Translations under genes and position numbers: made by a program
The notes under the pieces: generated by a model
The model's input: only the letters and a program-made list of their open reading frames with translations
The model's database searches: none
Told to the model about the DNA's origin: nothing
Source of the DNA: Norana najaformis
Lineage: Eukaryota > Annelida > Clitellata > Crassiclitellata > Hormogastridae
NCBI GenBank assembly: GCA_964023275.1
Contig: OZ029927.1
Span: forward strand, 8,913,720-8,977,719
DNA length: 64,000 bases
Direction of reading: 5' to 3'
Shown here: piece after piece, positions 26,901 through 35,064 of the stretch
Numbering within the stretch: position 1 is the stretch's first letter
How the letters are laid out: each line of letters starts with the position of its first letter

Positions 26901-28390
26901 GGGAACAACTGCCCGCTTCAAATACCTACACTCTGTTTAGTCAGACTCCATGGGCTGTGGGCATTGCCAAGTCTACAGATGGCAACAGTAAGTGAGATGA
27001 TTGTTTAATGGTATTTTGTCTTATTTAAATTTCCCTTATAGATTAGGATTTTGTCTTTTTTTGTCTAAATTCGACAAAGATAGAGTTTGATTCATATACT
27101 AGTATGTCTTTTAAGTTTCTTTCTTGTAAAAGCCTGTTTTTACAAGTAGGCTAGTCCCAGTGACTAACGTTTACAAATTATTTGCTACATGTTGTAAAGC
27201 AGCTAAACCTGCTGTACAAATTATTTTAGAAGTAAAAGTATTGCACTGATATACTTTGTACATGTAAAATACTAAAACTGAATACTGCGGTGTGTTTCTG
27301 AGTGTTGGCAAAGTTGAATGTCTTTCCATTTGATCATAATCTTGCTTTTTCAGGTTGGAAGCACCTCAGGAGTTTTCTTGAAGAGATGCTATGTAAATGT
27401 GCACTGTTTTATTTAAAAATCAATCAGAATGTAAACAGCATCAAGTATGTCTACTTTCTCATCCCCTCTACGTACAACACCTTGTTGCACTAACTTCACT
27501 GGCAGCTGTGGTCTTTCTGTGCCCTTTCCTCATCACTGCATTGCACAAAATAATGATACTTTGGAGACAAAAGGTATCAAGGAACAAAACTTTTTTATTG
27601 TTTGGTAAATACGAATACTCTGATGTTGTAATTGCTTTCCTATAGGTCATGCGTCATCGACATTTGGGTCAAGCAACAGTAGCCTGCGGACGACCCCTGA
27701 CCCAGATGAGCGTTCAAGCGTGTCCAGTGGAGGCGGGTACAGGGTGGGGCTATTCAGTCGGCCCTCGACTTCAGCCAGTAACGAAGGGCCTTGGAATACC
27801 CCGACTTTGGCCAATAACTCTACTACTGTGGCAGGAGGCGGTGCCCAGCTGAACAACAGCCTACAGGTTAGTGTCATGAATTGTGAGGGAAGGTTATCTG
27901 TGATATTATGTTACATTACAGCTGAAAAGCCTTTGAACAAATAATTAGCATATCATCTGTTTCCGACATTGAGAAACAGATGCTTTGCTTTGCTTTATTG
28001 ATTTACGATTATTCTGTCCCATGAGATTTTTACTTTATTCTATTCTCTGAACATGGTTATTCTAGTCCATGAGGTTTTCATTTATTTATTCTCTTCTCTG
28101 ATTATTCTGTCCCATGAGGTTTTCATTTATTTATTCTCTTCTCTGATTATTCTGTTCCATGAGATTTTTACTTTATTCTATTCTCTGAGCATGGTTAGTC
28201 TAGTCCATGAGGTTTTCATTTGTTTATTCTCTTATCTGATTATGATTATTCTTATACAAGGGATTTTTTACTTATTCTGTTTGGGGTTTCTGTTATTTTT
28301 CTGTTCCAGTCACTGTGGAATAGCGGACTTTCTCCACTGGAGAAGCTTCTGGAGCAGCAAAGACAGCAACGCCAGTGTGAACCGCGCTGA
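3875..28390 (+). CDS. SMG7: SMG7, nonsense-mediated mRNA decay factor (24 exons)
   Basis: SMG7 binds phosphorylated UPF1 with SMG5 and recruits deadenylation and decapping to nonsense-containing mRNAs in the cytoplasm. Coding exons: 3875-3897, 6215-6246, 7378-7495, 9506-9566, 10030-10101, 10578-10656, 11124-11216, 12277-12348, 13217-13370, 13573-13655, 15485-15775, 16381-16528, 16728-16810, 17369-17435, 18036-18149, 18952-19025, 20416-20462, 21122-21232, 22806-24101, 25476-25550, 26037-26086, 26869-26987, 27646-27866, 28310-28390. All introns are GT-AG. The joined frame is 3564 nt, 1187 residues plus TGA, close to human SMG7 (1137). The N-terminus reads MSAAEVLRQAEELKEAVA. VEQDLWNHAFKKQI, SYYRHAAHLVP and GQPYNQLAILEAAKG are near-identical to vertebrate SMG7. 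The phosphoserine-binding lysine and arginine of the 14-3-3-like fold (human K66, R163) are present as K64 and R161. No frameshift or stop was found. Confidence 0.96.
4828..5233. repeat. 36-bp minisatellite, about 11 units
   Basis: Tandem units of exactly 36 bases with core GGCCTCAAGGAGGTCGCCTA followed by AACTGGAATACTAGA. Neighbouring units differ at one or two positions (GTCGCC or GTCACC). It sits in SMG7 intron 1. Because 36 is a multiple of three, one frame stays open as a 12-residue repeat (GPQGGRLNWNTR), but it has no start codon and is bounded by stops. Confidence 0.95.
5317..5362. repeat. Interstitial telomere-like CCCTAA tract
   Basis: About seven degenerate CCCTAA units (CCCTAACCCTAAACCCAACC and following). 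CCCTAA/TTAGGG is the common metazoan telomere repeat. It lies 85 bp after the minisatellite in SMG7 intron 1. Confidence 0.75.
6058..6122 (-). mobile_element. tRNA-derived SINE remnant
   Basis: A minus-strand B-box (reverse of TGGAATTTGAACC) plus flanking tRNA-like sequence. Too short and diverged to be a tRNA gene. Confidence 0.35.
6509..7240 (+). mobile_element. hAT DNA transposon fossil
   Basis: Begins CAGGGGCCACAAC, followed by paired CGGCCCGCAT and GCGGCCCGC blocks, a terminal signature typical of hAT elements. Downstream the plus strand reads decayed BED/GTF2IRD2-type transposase: K-V-D, then A-V-P-K-Q-C, a C-x-R-H-Y motif and later Q-S-R-E-I. There are many stops and frame changes, so only the N-terminal third is recognisable. 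It fills most of SMG7 intron 2. The right end and target duplication were not found. Confidence 0.55.
8119..8175. repeat. (AAT)n microsatellite
   Basis: Near-continuous AAT repeat in SMG7 intron 3, directly before the repeat unit at 8176. Confidence 0.9.
8176..8580 (+). mobile_element. Non-autonomous repeat with TATATAGCGCC start
   Basis: Starts GACAATTTATATAGCGCCGT. A related start (GACAATTTAGAGCGCCATAG) lies at 21411. Shorter TTTATATAGCACC/GTGCC relatives occur at 182, 22690 and 26280. No coding content, no clear inverted ends, family unnamed. Confidence 0.4.
8775..8885. repeat. (ATAC)n microsatellite
   Basis: Degenerate CATACATA/CGTACATA repeat in SMG7 intron 3. It produces tyrosine/histidine-rich reading frames on both strands that are not genes. 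Confidence 0.85.
10862..11115. repeat. Three ~85-bp tandem units ending at SMG7 exon 7
   Basis: Three units contain AAGGCATTTGATTAGATTAG followed by ACAGAATTTTTGTAC and TTAAATCTGACTTG. They start at about 10868, 10953 and 11036. The block is preceded by a LINE 3'-tail motif (GCATTATGATAA). The third unit runs to within a few bases of the TTTTAG acceptor of exon 7. Confidence 0.8.
12755..13031. mobile_element. hAT-type MITE with 8-bp target duplications
   Basis: A 277-bp element begins CAGTGGTTCCCAAACTTTTT and ends GGTAAACACTG. Its ends match inverted (CAGTGgTTcCC versus CAGTGtTTaCC). It is flanked by TCCTAAAG (12747-12754) and TCCTAGAG (13032-13039), an 8-bp duplication with one change, as hAT insertion gives. 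Non-coding; lies in SMG7 intron 8. Confidence 0.8.
14207..14406 (-). mobile_element. tRNA-derived SINE copy
   Basis: Minus-strand copy. The A-box side (reverse of ACCCAACTGACTACC) is at about 14380-14400 and the B-box (reverse of AGGTTCAAACCT) is near 14345. A shared body reads ACTTGCTCAAGGTCCCTACA, with an ATT-rich 3' tail at 14207-14245. Same family as 22163, 30372 and 54091. Confidence 0.7.
14990..15130 (+). mobile_element. RTE-like 3' tail repeat
   Basis: Contains GTGCCAGTCCCAAGCCTGGA and AAAGATGTCGTTAAACACTGG-like sequence. An inverted relative lies at 19565-19690, shorter ones at 36595 and 59025. The motif resembles the 3' end of RTE-type LINEs and their SINE partners (from memory). 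Confidence 0.5.
15337..15402 (+). mobile_element. Partial tRNA-derived SINE body
   Basis: ACCTTGAGCAAGTCCTTCAC and TAGTCATTAAAT match the 3' half of the SINE family. The promoter half is missing. Ends 80 bp before SMG7 exon 11. Confidence 0.55.
15485..21232 (+). CDS. SMG7: SMG7 exons 11-18: helical hairpin domain
   Basis: Residues 263-574. Exon 11 carries SFSAHQLVQMVTVNLFSLYH, matching the vertebrate FNSQQLVHVTVINLFQLHH segment. It then has about 38 low-complexity residues rich in S, G, N and K (residues about 311-348) that the vertebrate protein has only as a short loop. Exon 12 holds LAPIKVLLDWLHTDPDSM (vertebrate LPAVKVSMDWLRLRP). Exon 14 holds STPLPEDCDLECFLPV (vertebrate ATPLPEEFELQGFLAL). 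Exon 15 ends FWIAEKFPR. Exons 17-18 are short and polar and start the linker to the C-terminal region. Confidence 0.93.
16135..16340 (+). mobile_element. LINE 3' end (LINE-B)
   Basis: Decayed ORF2 C-terminus F-S-M-V-G-P-S-M-W-N-G-L-S-L, then a 3' UTR with GGGACGCTATATAAATGTTG and a GAAT tail. Its end is about 40 bp upstream of the SMG7 exon 12 acceptor. Confidence 0.6.
17071..17930. repeat. A/T-rich microsatellites
   Basis: (AAAT)n at 17071-17128 and degenerate (ATT)n with ATTAGCATT variants at 17665-17930. SMG7 exon 14 (17369-17435) lies between them. Confidence 0.8.
18540..18845. repeat. (ATGT)n microsatellite
   Basis: About 300 bases of GTATGTATGT and variants in SMG7 intron 15. It causes overlapping tyrosine/valine-rich and histidine/threonine-rich frames with no gene content. 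Confidence 0.9.
19565..19690 (-). mobile_element. RTE-like 3' tail repeat, inverted copy
   Basis: The reverse strand matches 14990-15130 over about 120 bp (CATCAAAGGCCGTTGACATC; TTTAACGACTTCTTATGGC). A GGAT microsatellite (19465-19498) precedes it. Confidence 0.55.
19900..20045 (+). repeat. Dispersed repeat E, copy 1
   Basis: About 140 bp (GTTAACACATCATATGTCCA; GAATCGTAGG-like; GGTCAGACAA) also found at 45585-45735 in the same orientation. Family unknown. Confidence 0.5.
20098..20215 (-). mobile_element. Partial tRNA-derived SINE
   Basis: The 3' tail (TTATTATTTCTGCATTGGTT) and body up to GACTTGCTCAAG. The tRNA-like half is absent. Confidence 0.5.
20932..20962. repeat. (AAT)n microsatellite
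   Basis: AAT tract in SMG7 intron 17, with a second short one at 20844-20862. Confidence 0.85.
21494..21601. repeat. 27-bp tandem repeat, four units
   Basis: Unit CACAAGTGTCAGCATATGCC plus CTGGTGG, four copies with a few substitutions. Nine codons long, so it also reads as a short TSVSICPGG peptide repeat. It lies in SMG7 intron 18 and is not a gene. Confidence 0.85.
22163..22352 (-). mobile_element. tRNA-derived SINE copy
   Basis: Nearly full minus-strand copy: tail TTATTTCTGCATTTATTAAG, body ACTTGCTCAAGGTCCCTACA, B-box reverse GGGTCAAACCC, A-box reverse CTAACCAATTGGCTACTG. Confidence 0.7.
22806..24101 (+). CDS. SMG7: SMG7 exon 19: long low-complexity C-terminal region
   Basis: One 1296-base exon encodes residues 575-1006, the disordered proline/glutamine/methionine-rich half of the protein. 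Visible features are a QQQQQ run, PPPPPQNMMPMYM, many serine-proline sites and a final acidic helix LDELDLMKQNPDMK. In vertebrates the corresponding region is also low complexity, and the C-terminal PC-rich part recruits the CCR4-NOT nuclease. GC and codon bias are clearly higher than in the introns, which explains the minus-strand shadow frames. The acceptor is TGTAG at 22805; the donor is AAG/GTAATT. Confidence 0.95.
24225..24545 (+). mobile_element. LINE-B 3' end
   Basis: ORF2 end F-A-V-V-G-P-T-S-W-N-N-M-P-G-D-I, then GGGAGCGCCTCTGATGAGT and GGCGCTGTATAAATTC with an ATTACAATTACAG tail. In SMG7 intron 19. Confidence 0.7.
24955..25291 (+). mobile_element. LINE-B 3' end, better preserved
   Basis: Plus-strand ORF2 C-terminus is readable: F-K-I-L-A-L-V-C-S-C-L, A-P-I-Y-L-R-E-L and R-R-S-F-A-V-V-G-P-A-S-W-N-N-L-P-G. 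It is followed by GGGAGCGCCTCTGATGAGTT, GGCGCTTTATAAG and a GATTACGATTACGAC tail. This is the usual A-G-P-x-x-W-N-x-L-P end of CR1/Jockey-like LINEs. A SINE-like scrap precedes it at 24835-24955. Confidence 0.75.
25476..28390 (+). CDS. SMG7: SMG7 exons 20-24: conserved C-terminal motifs
   Basis: Residues 1007-1187. Exon 22 contains YTLFSQTPWAVG, equivalent to vertebrate YSLFEGTPWSPS. The last exon reads SLWNSGLSPLEKLLEQQRQQ and ends CEPR-TGA, equivalent to the vertebrate end SLKSIWSSS...ALEQLLMQQKQ. These two tryptophan motifs anchor the C-terminus and show the gene is complete. Between them is a serine/glycine/asparagine-rich linker in exon 23. The poly(A) site was not located; no clear AATAAA follows within the first 300 bases. 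Confidence 0.93.
25640..25860 (-). mobile_element. LINE ORF2 end fragment
   Basis: The minus strand reads M-W-N-S-L-P-V-S-N then H-T-F-K-N-N, the conserved W-N-S-L-P end of LINE ORF2. Between SMG7 exons 20 and 21. Confidence 0.5.
26350..26770 (+). repeat. Dispersed repeat G, two direct copies
   Basis: About 26350-26440 and 26655-26770 share GCCTTGACCCTGCTCA and GTGAGATC...CTACCTGTTT. A third copy is inverted at 46473-46580 and ends in a better-kept GGTGCCACACCATTTAA. No coding or terminal repeats seen. Confidence 0.55.
27995..28262. repeat. ~45-bp tandem repeat, about five units
   Basis: Units share CCATGAGGTTTTCATTTATT and TCTCTGATTATTCTGT. In SMG7 intron 23, ending 47 bp before the last exon and adding to its pyrimidine-rich upstream sequence. 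Confidence 0.8.
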
Positions 28391-30296
28391 GATCACAATG
28401 AGCTGATATTGCGTCCCTTCGGTTATGTCTCCTGTCTTAAATTTAAACTACGGCGCATACGATAAAGAAGAAGCCGGCAGACGACAGGCAAACGGCTCGT
28501 CACCTTAGCATGTTTCTAGTGCACAATTACTGAAGCCGTAACAATATCTGCTATTCTGACCTGTCGGAGCACGGCGATAGCTAATATGAAATGACGCGAG
28601 TTGTGTGTACACCAGTTTGACGTTTGCACATGCCAAGTTTCCATCGTTTATCCGGCATTGACTCTATATACTTCTCTACAGGCTTCTAGGGAACTGACAA
28701 AGGTATTCTTGAAAAGGAACCATTGCAGGGCTTCATAGACTGGTTCTCTGGTACATGCTTGGCGTTTACTATTGACATACACTGAATATCTACAAAAAAT
28801 GCGTGTTTGTGTTAGTCTAGTTTACCTAGCTTACCCTGGTGGAATGATTTTTTGTGATATTTTCTTTTGTTATGCGTTACAGTTGAGGACGATGCTTAAT
28901 TGCAGTAAATTTCTCGGGATATCTCTGCTCTGTGATCCCTTTAACACGAGTCGTTTTGTCGGCATTTTTGAGTTGTCGCTAGAAACATTTGAAATCTTGC
29001 CCCAGAACTCTGATGACGCTGACGAGTCATTGACTTTGATTCGCGTGAACTGTGTATTATTAAATTCCAGTTGTTGCATTAACATTAACTTCGGAACTGC
29101 ACGTTGAGTAAATTTCTAGGAGCTTTCTGTTCTGGCCAACTTTTGCCAGATAAGGCATTTGAACATGTTATGCTGCACAAACCTAAAATCTTCTAACTTA
29201 GCTTCTAGCTTAGTCAGAATGTAGTTTTGCAACACAGAAAAGCAAGAAATTTGATTTCATTTGTCATTAGTAGCTGTTGCCAAGACGATAAGCATATGAC
29301 TCCTGGTTTTTTCTACAAGGCCTATTTTGTTGAAGTGATTGAGCATGTTTTCCTAGTGCTGCTATGGAAACGAAATGCTGCCATGTGATGATACATACGT
29401 GATGGCATGCTGGTTTTTCTCTTTTGATTGTCTTTGATCCCCAAGTTATGGACTAAAGTTTTGTCAGCATCTTGTCTCAATGTCTGTTGCATATATACAT
29501 TAAAAACTTGTTGATGTATATGATATACATTATGTGCATGTATTTTAGACTAGAAGATGAGGCTAATCATATAATGTTTGTATATATATTATTTTTTAGG
29601 TATATATACACTGTGTATGGATGTTCTGAATATATATACATATATATATGTGTGTATATATATATATCTGGTATGATTAAATTCATCAATTACACACTTC
29701 AAAAGAATGTCTGCTAAGAGCAAACGCTTGTGCGGCTTGGACAGTAGCAGGCTTAAACTGTCTGATGCGAAAGCATTCATACTCGCCGGCTGTCAGACAC
29801 TTTTGTCAAATTACTTCAGCAGGCCATAATAATGCTTGGCTGCGCTTTATTTCCAGACATCTTATGTCTAACAAGCATTCTGGCTAATTAGTTCTCCTGC
29901 TTCCAGGCATTGCTTACAAGCGTGTTGTAGTGCACTGTTCGAGAGAACCGTAGGTGAGAAGAGAAACGCGACCTAGAAACTGTTGCTTTGTCACCGACGT
30001 AAATTGGTAAATTGGCATTTTATAGATTTAAGAATGTCACAACTGTTATGCTTGTTTATTGATGTCTGGAAACGTGTAATTGGCAGTGTCATCTTTTCAG
30101 TTAGTGTCTCATTACTTTTGCCTTAGACCTTAGATACAGTTTGGTGTTGACGAGTTTCATCCAAGTCTTGACCAAGTGTTTTTAAATCCGAATTAGATGG
30201 TTTTGGTAATTTACTGCACTTTGTCAGTTGTGTTTTTTGTCCGACATATATCATTAACTTTGATTTTTTCTTTTAGTTTTTCAGTTTTCTCCAATT
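28391..30296. other. SMG7 3' side and intergenic sequence
   Basis: The SMG7 3' UTR must begin here, but its end is not marked by a clear poly(A) signal. Apart from an (AT)n tract at 29580-29670 nothing was recognised. Short reading frames here lack coding character. Confidence 0.4.
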
Positions 30297-30321
30297 CAGA
30301 TATATAGATATATAGATATAT

Positions 30322-30363
<42 letters not shown>
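30297..30363. repeat. (AT)n microsatellite
   Basis: ATATAG units followed by a pure AT run that abuts the SINE at 30372. Confidence 0.9.
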
Positions 30364-30367
<4 letters not shown>

Positions 30368-30371
30368 ATAT

Positions 30372-30555
30372 TCGTGGTAACCGATTGGTTTGAGCACTGG
30401 CCTTGTCACACGGAGTGTGCAGGTTCAAGCCTCCCATGAGACGGTTGCTGTGTAGGGACCTTGAGCAGGTCCTTCACTTATAATTGCCGAGTGTCGTCGA
30501 TTGATGGTTTATCATAAAATAGTGGCACTTAATAAATACAGAAATAATAATAATA
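30372..30555 (+). mobile_element. tRNA-derived SINE, full-length reference copy
   Basis: A-box region TGGTAACCGATTGGTTTGAG at 30375 and B-box GGTTCAAGCC at 30422, at the tRNA spacing. A shared body contains ACGGTTGCTGTGTAGGGACC and CTTGAGCAGGTCCTTCAC. A 3' end of TTAATAAATACAGAAATAAT runs into AAT repeats. It would be transcribed by RNA polymerase III; mobilisation would depend on a partner LINE. The anticodon arm is not recognisable, so this is not a tRNA gene. Confidence 0.8.
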
Positions 30556-30589
30556 TATGGCTATTTGTGGATACTCAATCCATGTACAT

Positions 30590-30745
30590 GCCAAATGTTT
30601 AAGCGTCGAGCTTTATGACATGGATCCTGTGGTTTTGAGCCTCCCCAGGAGATAGTTATTGTGTTGGGACCTTGAGCAAGCCTTGACACACAGCTGCACT
30701 GCGTTATCGACTGATCCATGTCAGTAAAACAATAAATAAAATTCA
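30590..30745 (+). mobile_element. Diverged tRNA-derived SINE copy
   Basis: Same family as the preceding element and in tandem with it. Decayed B-box GGTTTTGAGCCTCCC, then GGGACCTTGAGCAAG and an AATAAATAAA tail. Confidence 0.6.
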
Positions 30746-31949
30746 TGCCTGTATGTGTATTTTATTTACTTTATCATATATTTAGAAAAAATTCTCTAAT
30801 TTGTTGGGCTTCGCCTTTGCGTCCTGAGTTGAATAATCCTGGTCTGTCATGTGCAACTGGCAATTGGTTGTCGAGTCTTGCAACGTCTTAGGAAAGACTA
30901 GTCGAGTTGTTGAGTCGCTGTTGTTAAGTTTGAGCTTCTACCACTCCTTTGCTGCTTTTCACTACCTTTACATTACATTACATTACCTTGTTCTGCTTTC
31001 CTGATCCAGTCCAAAGCATTTCCACTACTATTCGTACCTTGAGAAATCATTTGTTCAGTCTCACATGATGGTACTTTGGAGAGGTTTGTAGAAAGTATCG
31101 TGAACGTCCCAAATTACACGCACGTACACATACACAATCCATGCATTCATAAACTGCTGAGGAGTTTTTATGTGAATAAGTGTGTGTTACCTTTACTTTT
31201 TTATGCATACATACAAATGCATACATAAATGCACACAGACGTACATAATATGCTTATAAATATGACTCATTCTCCTGCACCTGTCACAGACATGTACTGG
31301 TGAATACGCGGATCTTGTATCAAATGCAGTGTGTTAAATTTATTGCACATTGTGTTATTGAAATACAGATTATTTGATAAAACTAATAGTTGATGACATA
31401 TTTTGACCCATTATCAGCAGCAGTTCTTAATGATACTTTTCAGCTGTTAAAGAATTCTAAATTCTATTTAGACGCCAGTCTGTATTTGGTGTAGCCAGGA
31501 GTTTGAAGTTTTATTTCCTCTGTATGCATAGTTTTCTAATGAACTTGGCAAGAAATGAAAACGTTTTTCGATGGTAGTTGAGGCAGGGAGTGAACTATCT
31601 GCTCATTCATATGCAGAGGCTGAGAAAATGAAGGCATTGAGGAAATGCAGTGGCTACTCAACATCACAGCTGAGGAAGAAACGAACACTTTGCCACTGTT
31701 GGTGCCTTTGTTGGCATTCAGGATTCAGCTGGTTTTGCTTCAGTGCTTGCAACTGTTTCGTTATTATTATCCATTTCAGAGAAAGTTTTTTGGCTGGATG
31801 TCCTAATCTTTCGTGTCTCATTTTGTACTTTCCCTTGAGCCGCTGGGGCTTCGTGTTTCTGGTTAAAGTTTGTGAATGAAAATTAGACACAGAATGTTTT
31901 CTCAGTTTCATTGTCAGCTTAGACTCAGTAGGGCATAAGCAGTCTTGTT

Positions 31950-32125
31950 GATAAACTTTAAAATCTTACCAGTGGGTCATATGTCAAAGGTACAGAGTTC
32001 AAATCCTAATAATTACTGACTTTTTTAATTCAGAAACATTCTTATAAATGACATGGTAATACATTTGGTCAGAACAGCACCTTAAGGTTCTTAGAAAGGT
32101 GCTATACAAACGTTCAAATACATGC
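31950..32125 (+). mobile_element. Possible SINE remnant
   Basis: A B-box-like GAGTTCAAATCC is followed by AAAGGTGCTATACAAACG, a tail form like that of the LINE-B ends. No clear A-box. Confidence 0.3.
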
Positions 32126-32934
32126 CTGCTATATATGTATATATAATGTATATATACCATACATATATTTAGATACATGCACATGTAGTGTAGATGTATG
32201 CAGTTCAAAAAATGTGACACATGACTGTCTCAGTTACTTGTTTATTGATTTTGTTTTACTTTCAGCTTCTTTCAGATATTTTTCTTTTCGGAGGCCTTTC
32301 AGAACATAACTCAGAAACATTAAAAAGCAATACATCTTAACTCATTATTCAGGAAATTTCCAGGAATGTTTCTGGCATTTGTCAGTCTGGCAAGGATAAT
32401 TCCCTCCTCTTCTTCCCACCTGCCTGTCCACTCTACCTGTAAATAACCTCGAGCATGTAACCTCACCAGACCCCAAGCTCCCACCTCTTCTCTCCCATTT
32501 CTGTATGATGGTCCCTAGTGATTTGCCAATAGTTAGTACTTGGATGGTTGACAGTCTGTGGATTGCCATGCCAACCACGTGTAGCCGAAACTACTATTGT
32601 GAATTTAAATGATGTGCCACAATCATCAAAAACATTTTTAGTTTATGTTTGATTATTTTCATGCAAATGTCATGTCAAAAGGCCTACGTGTTTAAAATTT
32701 GTTAACATTTCTGTGAGAAACACTCGCCGAAACCGGATTGTGACGAAACTTAAATGACGGTCAAACTTCCCACATGGATGATGTGGGTTTCATTATGTCC
32801 TACAGACAGGCTCACGTGTAGGGCATTTAAAGCCCATAGCCTATAGGAGTATTGTCATGTGAGTTTCATATAAAGTAGGAAGTTGTTGTTTGGGATTATA
32901 TGGTTTTAATTAATAAGTTTGGCCTATATTTATG

Positions 32935-33200
32935 ACTAACTTCTCAATAGCTGGTCTAAAGATTTGGAATTCACTGCTCAGTTCAGTTTGTGCTGTCAGT
33001 TCTTTTATGTCATTCAGGTCTATACTAGACTCGTCACTTTCAGCTTGCTTACCCACTGTAGCCTGGCTTCTGGTTTCTCTGATCTATTGGAATTTGACCC
33101 AGCTTCTCCAACAGATTATGATTTTGATTCTGCTTTTGACTTGATTCAACCATCGACTGATGCCTGAGGAATTATGATAACAGTGCTATTGAAGTCATTA
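32935..33200 (+). mobile_element. LINE-C 3' end
   Basis: ORF2 end F-S-I-A-G-L-K-I-W-N-S-L-L-S, then a 3' UTR closing with CCATCGACTGATGCCTGAGG and ATTATGATAACAGTGCTATT. This tail recurs at 10847, 44590, 46292 and 56098. Confidence 0.65.
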
Positions 33201-34208
33201 GATTAAATAGATTATGTGCAGTGTTTAGCAACTCACTCAAAGCATGCACACATTTCAGCACAAGTTCAGATTCAAATAGATCATGCCAAGATTTAAATTT
33301 TGAGGGCAAAAGTGAGACCTGCTCTGAGCTCATAGGGCTTTCTCGTGAACTGGATCTTCTTCCTGTTGTAACAGTCTTCCTTAAAATATGCGTACAATTT
33401 CAATTAATTCAGCTCAGAACACATTTTCCATTTATCTTAAGTTTCACTTGTTTAGTAGATCAGTTGGAAAGCTGTGCAAGCAGCTTTTGGGAGGTGCTTA
33501 AAGGGTTCCATATAATTTAGTTGTTACATTACATTGTTACATCTGTATATGTATATAAGTATATTTATATGCTGGTGTGACTGTGTATCTTTATATGCGC
33601 ATATACGAATGCATGTATGTATGGAAGCATGGGTACATGTATATTATGTGTAAGCACCAAAGTCCAGCAAAGAAAATATAGTAACATAATTTCGATAATC
33701 TTCAGAGTTGCATGAACGAAACGTTTACAACCTAGCGAACTAACACAGCTAATACTAGAGAGACAATGACGAATTTGTCTAAATACCATCCAGGGCAACG
33801 TCATCAGAGTAAACTTACACAGTAGCCTGTTATAATTATTAGTAAGTCTACTTTCAAAACTAGTGCGTCGCAAAGTAATTTGACTTGAATAGTTAGGGAT
33901 AACCAAATTGTATTGTATGCATACATACACACATACATACATATATGCGCAGCGTATACACATATACAAACATGCATGCATGTGTCAGACTATATGAAAG
34001 CGAACAGCGTAGGTCTACACACCACAGTTTTACAACTACACATAGGTTTAACGGCAGGTTTTTTATTTTTAGTTTTCAAATCACTTATTGCTGACGTGCG
34101 GCGAAAGGGTTTAGCCATTTCTTGAGTTTTGTTGTAAGAAAGTTTCGTATGTTTCGATTTGTTTTCTTATGTCTGTCATTTGATGCGAGTTGTGATCGCA
34201 TTTCTTAC

Positions 34209-34284
34209 CAACGAGCTTCTGTGAATAAGCTAGTCCTCGTGACGTGATTTTGTAGAAATCTCGGAATTACGATTAGGCCTACGA
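34209..34284 (+). mobile_element. LINE-A 3' terminus, short
   Basis: TGTGAATAAGCTAGTCCTCG, TGTAGAAATCTCGG and ATTACGATTA match the last 70 bases of LINE-A. Confidence 0.55.
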
Positions 34285-34732
34285 TAAATGGAAAACAAGA
34301 AAAAACGCTTGTTTGCAGCGGCATTCGTTAACGGCGAACCGGAACAACTTTTGGCACTTAAAAAATAATAACCTCTCACGCGGTGTTTTTTAAAATTCAT
34401 AACAACGCGCCCGAACAGGCTCGGAACATTTTTGGAAACGCCGACATGGAACACAACCAAGATGGCTCAATATTTTCGACTACAGTATGGAAACTGGTGT
34501 TTCATCGCCGTTTCTGCAATTTGAATGTGAACTACTGGGTTGTGGAAAAGTGACCTCAGTTTATAATTTCCGTAAAATAATCACCGACATCAGCATTCAG
34601 CATTCAGCCTTTTTCTCGCTAAACAACTCTGGAACGTTCCGTTGTCATGCGCACAGAGCGTGCGGTTCAAGAGTAGGCCCAGTATACTCGCACATGGTGC
34701 GCAGTGCGATACACTTAAACGACCACGCCAAG

Positions 34733-35064
34733 TCAGTGGGTGAATGGTGGTGGGTCATGGAGGTCGACCGACTGCTGCAGGCGGCGGAGACGACGTCTTC
34801 CCGGAGGACTGCGTCTCCCGCGGTAGATGTAGAGGGGTCGTGGGTGCTGCTTCTGGACGCAGGTCGGCTTGTTTTCCGGACTCCACTGTCCGTCTACGCA
34901 CGTAGCAGCCGCTGGTCCGACCAGCTTGTACTCTTTGTCGCAGTGGTACTCGATCTGGACGTTGTGTACGATGCTCTTCGCGTACGGGCGATACTCGTAC
35001 TTACCGATCACGCCAACGAGCAGTACTTGGCCGTTTTCTATCGTTCCTGGGTACTTGCAGTGAA
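34733..35064 (-). CDS. Hasp: Hasp-like last exon: seventh sushi domain and basic tail
   Basis: Begins after a TTTACCAG acceptor. Sushi domain C445-C511 has a long insertion (LLVGVIGKYEYRPYAKSIVH) before the second cysteine, resembling the last CCP of the Hig/Hasp group from memory. The tail carries YRGRR (524-527) and RRRLRR (532-537), both fitting the furin rule R-x-K/R-R, and ends PPPFTH-TGA at 34735-34733. GC content is well above the neighbouring DNA. Confidence 0.9.

Noticed and set aside
30372-30450. True tRNA gene
   Set aside because: A- and B-boxes are present, but no paired acceptor or anticodon stem, and the same body and tail recur at several loci; it is a SINE.
31571-31879. 102-residue plus-strand intergenic frame
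   Set aside because: Cysteine and phenylalanine-rich with no pattern, no splice context and no domain.
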